A stretch of 6,999 nt of DNA from Candidatus Arcanibacter lacustris (GCA_000970895.1 JYHA01000067.1:1-6999), one strand, 5' to 3'; numbered from the stretch's first letter, positions 1-6,639 are shown. Made by a program: numbers and translations. Notes: generated by a model from the sequence alone, not told the origin.

Positions 1-55
1 TCGTTAAATCTATATTATTTTTAAATAAAATTCAACCCCCCTACCGAACAAAGCC
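1..55 (-). mobile_element. End of an IS5/IS903-type insertion sequence (body off the left edge)
   Basis: The stretch ends at 55 with CCGAACAAAGCC, the reverse complement of GGCTTTGTTCGG. GGCTTTGTT-type termini are characteristic of IS903-like members of the IS5 family. The same terminus appears in the opposite sense at 6640. No transposase codons like those beside the right-hand end are present here, so this is probably the 5' end of an element whose transposase reads leftward on the minus strand. A weak promoter-like TTGAAT (minus strand, 30-35) upstream of an AT-rich stretch fits that. The orientation is inferred; the terminus itself is directly visible. Confidence 0.65.
39..55. repeat. Terminal inverted repeat of the left IS5-type element
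   Basis: Read on the minus strand from 55 inward, this 17-bp stretch matches 6640-6656 on the plus strand with one mismatch (GGCTTTGTTCGG, then T or C, then AGGG). Both termini point toward the segment 56-6639. Confidence 0.7.
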
Positions 56-139
56 ACCCTAAATAGGTCAGGCATCATATAAAGTAAAGATGGAAGCCAT
101 ATCTAGTGTATATAACACAGAGTATCTCAAAATATTTTA

Positions 140-2320
140 TCATACATGGTCGGTAGTGGGGTTGTCGCCAATTATGCATGTTATTAAATCATGATTTTGC
201 AAACAATCCTCTATAAAATTAAATTGTTCTTTTATTTCTTCCGCCGCTATTAGAGCAGATTTTGTAGTAAAATAAATTCCCACAGCACTTTTGATAGAAT
301 AACTAAATAGCTTTATTATACTAATGTCAGAATAGATAAGATTTTCTTTACTAATATAATTACTGGTTTGATACAGCATCATAGCGTTCATACCTAGATT
401 TGCAATCCAAAGTATGGGTGGTATAGTATTTTTGACCCAGTTGTTGTAATAATAGCTTTGTTTTTCTAAACAACGTAGCCCAGATATTAAAGGATCGTTG
501 ATCTCGCCAAGAGCAATTAACGAGGGTGAGATAGCAGGATTTAAAATTGATTTAGCATAAAAGGCTATTCCAGCATAAAAAGATTTACTTGCAACGAGCG
601 TAAGACAATTTTGATCGATATTATTTTCTAAATTCCTATTCAAAAATAAATTACTAGCATATAGTCCCGAAATTTTAATAGCTATGAGAGGGTTACTTGA
701 ATAAGCTATCATAGTTGACGTAAAATGAAGGGTTGTTAATAGATAATCATTATCTAAAATATGTGGCATACTGCTATTAAATTTAAGTTCGTTCGTTATT
801 AATCTAAAATATGGTACTAACTCTAATGTTTCTGTTGCAATGGAGGCTGCAAAATTGATATTTAAGTATTTATTATACAGACACTCGTGAAAATTATTTT
901 TTATTTCTTTCTTTATGATATTATATTCAATAGTGTCTACAGATTTTATTACAGTATCAATCTGTTGCACTTCAATTAGTGGGTTGCTGCTAATTAGCTC
1001 GGTAACAAGATAGTCCATCATTAATGTTTGATCATGTATCGTAATTAATGGAGTTTCAATATATTGCAAGTAATCTTGAGGAAAAAATTCTTGTCCAAAA
1101 TACGCGCCCATTAACGCTGATGCCAAGTTTGCAACGCTGTCACTGTCTCCAGGAATATGACAAGACTCTACCAAAGATGTTAAAAAATATTTATGTCTTA
1201 AAAAACAAAAAACAACCGCAGCAGTGGTTTCATGAGCATAATAACCTACAGCAGAATTATAAAATATTACGGGATTTATATCTTCAAGAGCTGCAAGCTT
1301 TGCATATTTAAGATATGATGAAGGAAGAAACTCTATGTTATGATTTTCATTCAAATATCTTTCTTCAAATAGTAAAGCTACTTCAATCATTCTGTCAACA
1401 ACTTCAACTTTCGTCTTAGGAGAATCATAAACTGATATATAAAATGCCGATGCTAAGGCAGCGCATGAGATTGATACAGCGTGACATTTATTAGTAATAA
1501 ACGACTTTTTAGCTGCCATTTCAGCTGCTACCATATAATTTTCATAAGGTATTAATCCAAGAACCCATGAGCTAATTAGAGGTCCATTATTTAAATTAGA
1601 TTGTTCTACTAATTTATGATTATAAATATCAGAAAATGCTTGTAAACTTTTTTTACCATATCCTCTTGTTCCGTAATAAAGGCCATCTTCACCATAATTT
1701 CCTGAAGATTTCATATTATAATGCCAATGCCAAGCTATATTTTCAGCTAAATTTTGAACAAATAATTCTGGGTTTTGATTTGAATTACCAAAAACTTTTA
1801 AAGCACTTTGTAGAGATATCATCGACATTTCTGTATCATCGCTATACAAAATCCTATCTTCTTTGTCTAGATTGTTGTTATTATACCTACCAAATTTAGT
1901 TTTAAGAACTCTTGATTTTAGAGCTTCTCTAATTGCCCTAACATTCACTACGCCCTCGGGAAAATGCTCTTTCATTTGTCCAATTGTTTCTTCGTTTTCA
2001 ACTAAAAACCCTAGAGCATCACCTATTATTGCTTGATTTACTGATGTTTTTATCTTAGAAGCTATATTTTGAGTTTCAATAGAATGAAGATTTGCGTGAG
2101 GTAATTGATTTTGCAATATTGTATATATAGCAATCATATAAGATTCATATGATTTGAGTGTTGAAATATCTAATTTTTTATAAATGTAGTGACTGCTTTT
2201 ACTCTGTGTTAAAAAATTATTTTCAGAACAAAATTTATTATATTTCTCAAGATCATTACAAGAAGCGGATAGTCTATTTTTTTTTAATTCTATTTCATCA
2301 ATAATATTTGAATATTTCAT
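140..2320 (-). CDS. ADP-ribosylglycohydrolase family protein with a long C-terminal extension (726 aa)
   Basis: This is an ARH-fold enzyme (DraG/ARH1-like family), expected to hydrolyse the bond between ADP-ribose and a modified protein or small molecule using bound Mg2+. The diagnostic motifs are present: IGDALGF (residues 99-105), SDDTEM (160-165, the family's TDDT with Ser for Thr) and GDSDSVANL (391-399), which supply the metal-binding aspartates. YYGTRGYGKKS (215-225) matches the family's conserved glycine-rich loop. Residues 1-85 are an N-terminal module shared with the paralogue at 4970-6397. Residues 446-726 are an extra part with no recognised domain: helical, with hydrophobic stretches near 527-560, 577-605, 633-651 and 668-696. 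Typical family members are about 300-360 aa, so this is twice the usual length. There is no signal peptide, so a cytosolic or non-Sec-exported location is likely. It is the last gene before the left IS, 12 nt downstream of the phytase-like gene and probably cotranscribed with it. Confidence 0.88.
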   Translation of the reverse strand: MKYSNIIDEIELKKNRLSASCNDLEKYNKFCSENNFLTQSKSSHYIYKKLDISTLKSYESYMIAIYTILQNQLPHANLHSIETQNIASKIKTSVNQAIIGDALGFLVENEETIGQMKEHFPEGVVNVRAIREALKSRVLKTKFGRYNNNNLDKEDRILYSDDTEMSMISLQSALKVFGNSNQNPELFVQNLAENIAWHWHYNMKSSGNYGEDGLYYGTRGYGKKSLQAFSDIYNHKLVEQSNLNNGPLISSWVLGLIPYENYMVAAEMAAKKSFITNKCHAVSISCAALASAFYISVYDSPKTKVEVVDRMIEVALLFEERYLNENHNIEFLPSSYLKYAKLAALEDINPVIFYNSAVGYYAHETTAAVVFCFLRHKYFLTSLVESCHIPGDSDSVANLASALMGAYFGQEFFPQDYLQYIETPLITIHDQTLMMDYLVTELISSNPLIEVQQIDTVIKSVDTIEYNIIKKEIKNNFHECLYNKYLNINFAASIATETLELVPYFRLITNELKFNSSMPHILDNDYLLTTLHFTSTMIAYSSNPLIAIKISGLYASNLFLNRNLENNIDQNCLTLVASKSFYAGIAFYAKSILNPAISPSLIALGEINDPLISGLRCLEKQSYYYNNWVKNTIPPILWIANLGMNAMMLYQTSNYISKENLIYSDISIIKLFSYSIKSAVGIYFTTKSALIAAEEIKEQFNFIEDCLQNHDLITCIIGDNPTTDHV

Positions 2321-2330
2321 TCGTATTCTA

Positions 2331-2334
2331 CCTT
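2331..2334 (-). promoter_or_regulatory. Ribosome-binding site overlapping the upstream stop codon
   Basis: On the minus strand AAGG shares its first two bases with the TAA stop of the phytase-like gene and lies 10 nt before the ATG at 2320. It supports that start for the 726-residue ARH and implies translational coupling to the upstream gene. Confidence 0.55.
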
Positions 2335-3187
2335 AAATTTCATCATGAATAATACTAGTCTTCGTTCCATTGAGATTAATACCGCAATTATCAAATGTAA
2401 ATTCAAATTGAAGAAAAACAGTTCTATTCAAAGACTGATCATCTGATAATAAGAAGATATCAACTTTTGCAAGGTCAGATTTAATTGTAATAGCCTCAAT
2501 ATTTTCTGAAAGACTAGCTATATTCTTACCATCATTTTTTAAAGCTATAATTTCTTGTTTTGTTACAATGTAACCAGAACTTTCATATAACTCACTTGAT
2601 AAAATTTGATTCACTGTGATTTGATAGTCAGTTTTATCTAATTTATTTAAAGAATTAATAGTTTTTCTTTCTACAATCAACAGAGAATTATCTTGTAAAA
2701 ATGTAGCTGAAGAAACCCCTACATAGTAGTCGGTTTGATAAAGTAGAGTTTTTAGTGCGTAGTCTTGATTTCTAATATTCCAAATCCACATACGATGATA
2801 AATCTTGTCTAATCCAAATTCTTCAATAGCCACTATATTGCCATTATTAGAAATTGCTAACGCTTCAATACCTTGATTTTTGGGGAGCATACTTATTTCT
2901 TCAGGAAGTTTTATGTATGTACCTATACCTTGGTATAAATCACAGTTTTTATAAAATGAAATATAATTTTCCCCACCTATTTTGGTTGATTCATGAGAAA
3001 TAAAACAACTAACTCCATCTCCACTAGTTACCTCTTCAATATCAGTTAATTCTTCCTCAACATTGATTGGAAATATCATGGCATTAGATAATGATTCAAC
3101 TTTTCCAAGAAAATCAAATGTTGGAGTTGTATACATTCCATATCCTATATTTGAAACAAATAATAGGTTGTTATTAAGAAATGTCAT
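2333..3187 (-). CDS. C-terminal fragment of the split phytase-like protein (284 aa)
   Basis: This is the larger remnant of the interrupted gene and the piece an automatic gene caller would report. Its ATG (3187) corresponds to residue 58 of the rebuilt protein and sits inside the conserved WSGM motif, so it is an internal methionine, not the native start. The frame is open further upstream into the IS, to a TGA near 3295, with no earlier ATG. If expressed it would lack the first blade of the propeller. Only weak purine stretches (GAGAG) precede the ATG, so translation is doubtful. Confidence 0.6.
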   Translation of the reverse strand: MTFLNNNLLFVSNIGYGMYTTPTFDFLGKVESLSNAMIFPINVEEELTDIEEVTSGDGVSCFISHESTKIGGENYISFYKNCDLYQGIGTYIKLPEEISMLPKNQGIEALAISNNGNIVAIEEFGLDKIYHRMWIWNIRNQDYALKTLLYQTDYYVGVSSATFLQDNSLLIVERKTINSLNKLDKTDYQITVNQILSSELYESSGYIVTKQEIIALKNDGKNIASLSENIEAITIKSDLAKVDIFLLSDDQSLNRTVFLQFEFTFDNCGINLNGTKTSIIHDEI

Positions 3188-3245
3188 GCCAGACCACTCT
3201 CTAAATGCATTGTTATTGCTATGAAGAATGAAGCCTGTCTTAAAT

Positions 3246-3250
3246 TTAAT
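3246..3250. repeat. Left target-site duplication TTAAT
   Basis: TTAAT directly abuts the left IS terminus and is repeated exactly at 4849-4853 on the other side. Five bp fits the 5-6 bp duplications known for IS1634-type elements. Confidence 0.85.
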
Positions 3251-3276
3251 CCTAAACTCCCGATTGATATGGGCAT
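3251..3276 (+). repeat. Left terminal inverted repeat of the IS1634-type element
   Basis: It begins CCTAAACTCCC and ends GATATGGGCAT. The outer 11 bp match the right end perfectly; the inner 11 bp match with one substitution, separated by a region one base longer than in the right repeat. Confidence 0.85.
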
Positions 3277-3324
3277 GGTGATTGTTGCATAAAAGTCACT
3301 AAATTAATTTAACCCTAATGAACG

Positions 3325-3364
3325 CGGGCTAATAGCAAGATTTTCTTGCTATTTTTTTTGCCCG
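3325..3364 (+). terminator. Hairpin with T-run in the IS leader, rho-independent-like
   Basis: AATAGCAAGA (3331-3340) and TCTTGCTATT (3344-3353) form a perfect 10-bp stem with a 3-nt TTT loop, followed by a run of eight T that starts inside the stem (3352-3359). An outer CGGGC (3325-3329) can pair with GCCCG (3360-3364). It faces plus-strand transcripts entering from outside the IS, and so probably limits read-through into the transposase. On the minus strand no T-run follows the stem, so it should not terminate the ARH operon transcript. Confidence 0.6.
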
Positions 3365-3373
3365 TTATATAAT
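3346..3373 (+). promoter_or_regulatory. Probable transposase promoter
   Basis: TTGCTA (3346-3351) and a perfect TATAAT (3368-3373) are separated by 16 bp, and transcription would start near 3380, upstream of the ATG at 3417. The -35 box lies in the right arm of the leader hairpin. The call rests on consensus match only. Confidence 0.5.
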
Positions 3374-3385
3374 GCCCATATGGGC
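3374..3385. promoter_or_regulatory. Palindrome GCCCATATGGGC next to the -10 box, possible operator
   Basis: This perfect 12-bp palindrome starts immediately after the TATAAT. Its ATATGGGC half also occurs in the inner part of the left IS repeat (3267-3274), and the right repeat carries the variant ATGTGGGC. Transposase binding at the ends could therefore also occupy this site and repress transcription; that role is inference. Confidence 0.35.
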
Positions 3386-3416
3386 TGCATATAGCGGCTA
3401 AAATTATGAGGATAAA

Positions 3417-4847
3417 ATGAGTAGTATTAGATATCAAAAACGTGGCAATAAATTTTATGTATATTCCGTTACCCAATATTGGGATAAGGAACTTAAGAAG
3501 AATAGGCAAACGACTAAATATCTGGGCAACGCGGAAACAGAAGGTGGTGCGTATAAAAAAACTGGCAGAAGGCCAGCGGCTTTAAAACCAGAGAAAGCCA
3601 TTCTGGATTTTGGTGATAGTTTTGCAATAAATGAGGTTGCAAAGAATATAGGTCTAGATCAAGTTATAAAAGACAGCTTTGAGGAATCATCAGATAGTAT
3701 AATGAATTTATCTTGTTATCAAATTGTGGAAGGATCGAGCATGCAAACATGCGATGATTGGGTGGAGGGAAACATAGCAAACAAATTATTCCCCGAAGCC
3801 AAAACTACATCGCAAGATATCAGTAGGTTAATCGAAAAGCTTGGCAAAGGAGAGTTACAACAAAAATTCTTTAGAAATTATGTTGCCAAATTTTTTCCAA
3901 ATAAAACAGGACTTTTAATAGATAGCACAAGCTTACCCAGTGCAATCAATAGCACAATTAATGCTTTTGGTTATACTTCAGATGGGATCAAAGAAAATGT
4001 CACTTGCCTAATGCTTGTCGATAAAGACTCAAAATTACCGATTTATTTTAGGGCTGTTGGGGGCGATATCAGTGATAACTCAACTCTTCAAACGACGATT
4101 AAGGAAATCAAGCAACTAGGCTTAAATACAGGCTCCGCAATATTAGACGCAGGTTATTGCTCGAAAGAAAATCTTCTTTATATGTGCGAAGAAAATATAG
4201 ATTTTGTTACAAGATTGCCAAGAAGTCATAATATTTTTTACAAATTAATTGATGATACAAAACTTGAGGAGTCCCATGAAAATGCTAGCAAATATGGCGA
4301 TAGAGTGGTGTTTATAAAAAGTAAAGAGATGAAGATATATGGGCAAAAAATGTTTGCTCATGTTATTTTAGATCCTAGCAAAAAAGCAAAAGACATGAAT
4401 ATTATTTTGAGGGATAGTTTTGATGCTAAGCACACAGAAAAGCAGCTTACCGAGCTTAACAAGAAAATTAAATATAGCGGATTTTTGATATTACTATCAA
4501 GGTCAAAAATTGAGCGGCAAGATGTTTTACCGACTTATTATACCCGTCAAGCTATCGAGCAGATTTTTGGATTTGCGAAATCTAATAATAACCTATTGCC
4601 GCTCAGAGTTCATAGTGAACAATCGATTAATGGCTATTTGATGTTAGTATTTATATCATTAATTTTGTTTATTACCATGAGACAAAAATTACAACCAGGT
4701 ATCACTATGGACAAGGCCTTGATAAGACTACGAGGACTGAAGGCTAAGATTTACGACAACGAGATATTAGTCCAAGAGCCAAACAAAAAAGTTAAAGATT
4801 TAGCAAGGAATTTAAATATTATAATGCCCACATCTCTGGGAGTTTAG
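3417..4847 (+). CDS. IS1634/IS4-type DDE transposase, intact (476 aa)
   Basis: This enzyme catalyses cut-and-paste movement of the surrounding IS through an RNase H-like DDE active site. The likely catalytic residues are Asp169 (LLIDSTSLPS), Asp244 (AILDAGYCSKENL) and Glu381 in the Y-x-R-x3-E signature YYTRQAIEQ (374-382). The N-terminal region (1-60) is basic and probably binds the ends; SIRYQKRGNKFYVYSV at the start is typical of this transposase group. The ATG at 3417 follows GAGGA (3408-3412) at 4 nt. The stop TAG (4845-4847) lies within the right inverted repeat, one base from the element's end. No frameshift or missing catalytic residue is seen, so it may be active. It runs opposite to all neighbouring genes. 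Confidence 0.92.
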   Translation: MSSIRYQKRGNKFYVYSVTQYWDKELKKNRQTTKYLGNAETEGGAYKKTGRRPAALKPEKAILDFGDSFAINEVAKNIGLDQVIKDSFEESSDSIMNLSCYQIVEGSSMQTCDDWVEGNIANKLFPEAKTTSQDISRLIEKLGKGELQQKFFRNYVAKFFPNKTGLLIDSTSLPSAINSTINAFGYTSDGIKENVTCLMLVDKDSKLPIYFRAVGGDISDNSTLQTTIKEIKQLGLNTGSAILDAGYCSKENLLYMCEENIDFVTRLPRSHNIFYKLIDDTKLEESHENASKYGDRVVFIKSKEMKIYGQKMFAHVILDPSKKAKDMNIILRDSFDAKHTEKQLTELNKKIKYSGFLILLSRSKIERQDVLPTYYTRQAIEQIFGFAKSNNNLLPLRVHSEQSINGYLMLVFISLILFITMRQKLQPGITMDKALIRLRGLKAKIYDNEILVQEPNKKVKDLARNLNIIMPTSLGV

Positions 4848-4961
4848 GTTAATATTTTCCGATGTTTTGATTGTAGTAAGATCATAGAGATCACCTACAC
4901 TTGTTAGCGATATATTGAGATGAGTTATTTTTCTTATTGTCGGGCGATGTATTTGTGTCAT
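4812..4961 (-). CDS. N-terminal fragment of the split phytase-like protein, 49 codons running into the IS
   Basis: The native ATG (4961) lies 8 nt after the TAG of the exported ARH; AGG in the end of that gene (11 nt before the ATG) may serve as its ribosome-binding site. Thirty-seven codons are native; the frame then crosses the right IS repeat and stops at TAA (4812-4814) inside the IS. The short product has no complete domain and is probably non-functional. It establishes where the original gene began. Confidence 0.6.
   Translation of the reverse strand: MTQIHRPTIRKITHLNISLTSVGDLYDLTTIKTSENINLNSQRCGHYNI
4824..4848 (-). repeat. Right terminal inverted repeat of the IS1634-type element
   Basis: On the minus strand it reads CCTAAACTCCC, then AGA, then GATGTGGGCAT, mirroring the left end. 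It contains the transposase stop codon. Confidence 0.85.
4849..4853. repeat. Right target-site duplication TTAAT
   Basis: An exact copy of 3246-3250 immediately outside the right terminus. Removing one copy together with the IS restores the phytase-like reading frame. Confidence 0.85.
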
Positions 4962-4969
4962 ACTTGTTG

Positions 4970-6397
4970 CTACCTGTGAATATTTGCTAATATTTCATCA
5001 ATTAAAGAATTCATACCGAATATATCATCTCTTAATGTCATGGATGGTACCTCAATGAAATCTTGATATTCTTTTGGAAATGATTTTATCCCAAAATACG
5101 CACCCATTAATGCAGATGATAGATTTGCTACAGAATCACTATCTCCTGGAATATGTATTGATTCAATTAATGATGTTAAAAAATACTCATGCCTTAAAAA
5201 ACAAAAAACAACTGCAGCAGTGGTTTCTGGCGCATAATATCCAATATTAGAATTGTAAAATAATACAGGATTAATATCTTCAAGCGCTGCTAGTTTTGCA
5301 TATTTAAGATAAGTTGAAGTTAGTGGATTTTGGTTTGAATATTTATTTTCAAATAACAAAGCTACCTCTATCATTTTATCAACTATTTCAATTTTCGATC
5401 TTGGCATATCATAAATAGCTATATGAATAGCAGCAGCCATTACCGCACATGAAGTTGCTACTTCATAGGATTTGTTAGTAATTAATGATTTATTAAAAGC
5501 TATCTCGCTTGCAATTTGATAGTTTTCATAAGGCATTAAACCGAATATCCAAGAGCTGATCAGGGAGCCATTATTTAAATTGCTTTTATCACTTAACTTA
5601 TTATGATAAATATCTGAGAAAGATTCTAGACTTTTTTTACCATAGCCTCGCATGCCGTAATATAGACCATCTTCGCCATATTTTCCTGATAGTTTTAAGT
5701 TTAAATACCAATGTATCGCTAGATTTTTGCTAAAATCACCCATAATCAAATCAATATTTTTTTGGTCTTTCTTATAGCTTTTTAAGGCACTATATAGCGT
5801 CAACAATGACATCTCCGTATCGTCGCTATAAATAATTTTGCCAAGATGATTCAAATTATTGTTATTATACTTACCATATTTCGTAGATAATTTATTTGCT
5901 TTTAATGAATCGCTTACAGAGCTAATGTCTACAACACCATTTGGAAAATGTTCCTTCATCTCGGCGATCGTAGATTCATTTTCAATTAAAAATCCCAGCG
6001 CATCGCCTATCAAAGCTTGATCAATTGCAGCTTTAATTTTACTAATGATAGTTTGTTTTTTATTTGTGATTAGGCGAGTGGTTGGTAATTTTTTTTCTAA
6101 TATTTGATAAAGTGATGATAAATAATTATCATATGCTAGCAGCTCCTCATTACTTAGTTTTTTATATAAATAATGAGAACTATTACACTGATTTGCAAAA
6201 CCATTATCTTTACAAAAATTCTCATATTGCTCTTGATCATCAATCGGATGTTGCTTTGTTAATCTATTTTTTAAGATTTTGATTTCATTGATAATTTTTA
6301 CATCTTTATGTCCGGCAAAAGCAGAGGCTGATGTTAACACTGCCAGACTTAAAAAAAACATAATAATTGTTGCCTTCCGTAATTTATAGTTCATCAT
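4970..6397 (-). CDS. Exported ADP-ribosylglycohydrolase family protein (475 aa)
   Basis: This ARH-fold hydrolase carries the family's metal-binding motifs IGDALGF (130-136), SDDTEM (191-196) and GDSDSVANL (418-426), plus the glycine-rich YYGMRGYGKKS (246-256). It is expected to remove ADP-ribose from a modified target; the target is unknown. Unlike its paralogue at 140-2320 it begins with a standard signal peptide: basic KLRK (5-8), a hydrophobic core (about 9-22) and AFA at 26-28, with probable cleavage before Gly29. It should therefore act in the periplasm or beyond. The core is very similar to the paralogue, with long identical runs such as LKYAKLAALEDINPV, but it ends at NIHR where the paralogue continues for about 280 residues. 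The start ATG ATG (6397, 6394) overlaps the end of the upstream truncated gene by 14 nt and has no clear Shine-Dalgarno, suggesting translational coupling. That upstream gene has lost its start, so expression may be compromised. Confidence 0.9.
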   Translation of the reverse strand: MMNYKLRKATIIMFFLSLAVLTSASAFAGHKDVKIINEIKILKNRLTKQHPIDDQEQYENFCKDNGFANQCNSSHYLYKKLSNEELLAYDNYLSSLYQILEKKLPTTRLITNKKQTIISKIKAAIDQALIGDALGFLIENESTIAEMKEHFPNGVVDISSVSDSLKANKLSTKYGKYNNNNLNHLGKIIYSDDTEMSLLTLYSALKSYKKDQKNIDLIMGDFSKNLAIHWYLNLKLSGKYGEDGLYYGMRGYGKKSLESFSDIYHNKLSDKSNLNNGSLISSWIFGLMPYENYQIASEIAFNKSLITNKSYEVATSCAVMAAAIHIAIYDMPRSKIEIVDKMIEVALLFENKYSNQNPLTSTYLKYAKLAALEDINPVLFYNSNIGYYAPETTAAVVFCFLRHEYFLTSLIESIHIPGDSDSVANLSSALMGAYFGIKSFPKEYQDFIEVPSMTLRDDIFGMNSLIDEILANIHR

Positions 6398-6638
6398 GCG
6401 ATATGTTTACATTAGAAAATGTTGAGTTGCCGCAAATCTGTATTAAACCTAACTCTTGCAGTCCTGTATACTCATTATATTCCTTATAATCAACAATCCA
6501 TTTTGTTCCTTGTGGAAAAACATATTCTACCTTAGTGGTGTTTACAGCAAATTGAGTAACATATGCGCACTCCCAATTTTGACATTCTTCATGAAGAGTA
6601 GCTGAAATTAAAGTTCCTTGTGAATATTTTCTTGCATC
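6384..6638 (-). pseudogene. 3' remnant of an unrecognised gene cut by the IS5-type element (84 codons)
   Basis: An open minus-strand frame runs from the IS boundary to TAA at 6384-6386 without an ATG in this frame between the boundary and the stop, so it is the tail of a gene whose beginning was lost. The 84 residues look like real protein: balanced composition, beta-prone segments such as AYVTQFAVN and VEYVFPQGTKWIVDY, and three cysteines (fragment residues 19, 24, 69), which would suit an exported disulphide-bonded protein. It overlaps the start of the exported ARH, placing it in the same operon. It ends in HDEL. I do not recognise the family; an unidentified secreted protein is the most that can be said. 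Confidence 0.6.
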
Positions 6639-6639
6639 C

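Larger units (their letters stand above)
3251..4848 (+). mobile_element. Complete IS1634/IS4-type insertion sequence, 1598 bp
   Basis: The element is bounded by imperfect inverted repeats (3251-3276 and 4824-4848) and a perfect TTAAT duplication, and carries one intact transposase gene that nearly fills it. Length, short target duplication and transposase architecture fit the IS1634 group of DDE elements formerly placed in IS4. It sits opposite to the ARH operon's transcription and interrupts the phytase-like gene. Intact ends, intact transposase and an exact target duplication indicate a recent insertion. The exact family is inferred without a database comparison. Confidence 0.88.
2333..4961 (-). 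pseudogene. Phytase-like (esterase-like) beta-propeller protein gene, split by an insertion sequence
   Basis: Reading 4961 to 4854 and then 3250 to 2333 on the minus strand gives one open frame of 341 codons once the IS at 3251-4848 and one TTAAT copy are removed. The rebuilt protein resembles the phytase-like family often annotated as 'esterase-like activity of phytase' (Pfam PF13449). It has REWSGMTFLNNNLLFVSN (53-70, the family's SGL...L..vSD opening), LTDIEEV (104-110, position of the 'D.EG/E' motif) with FISHEST after it, NQGIEALAISNNGNIVAIEE (161-180), an LLIVERK strand (226-232) and SENIEAIT (284-291). The pattern and length (usually 300-400 aa) fit a propeller. No signal peptide is visible at the restored ATG (4961), which lies 8 nt after the stop of the upstream ARH; an in-frame TGA further upstream limits other starts. 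It ends HDEI. The biochemical activity is not established. As it stands the gene is disrupted after codon 37. Confidence 0.8.

Noticed and set aside
107..119. GTGT-ATATA-ACAC as a terminator after the long ARH gene
   Set aside because: The stem is only four A/T-rich-flanked base pairs with no following T-run on the minus strand.
1048..1311. Plus-strand open frame of 87 codons
   Set aside because: It lies antisense to the conserved ARH motifs of the 726-aa gene, with no ribosome-binding site or family resemblance.
1636..1899. Plus-strand open frame of 87 codons
   Set aside because: Antisense to the ARH core, including the SDDTEM region; its composition mirrors the real gene.
3315..3509. Minus-strand open frame of 64 codons with hydrophobic residues
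   Set aside because: It overlaps the IS leader hairpin and the transposase start in antisense; the hydrophobicity comes from the A/T runs.
6082..6282. Plus-strand open frame of 66 codons
   Set aside because: Antisense to the N-terminal module of the exported ARH; no support as a gene.
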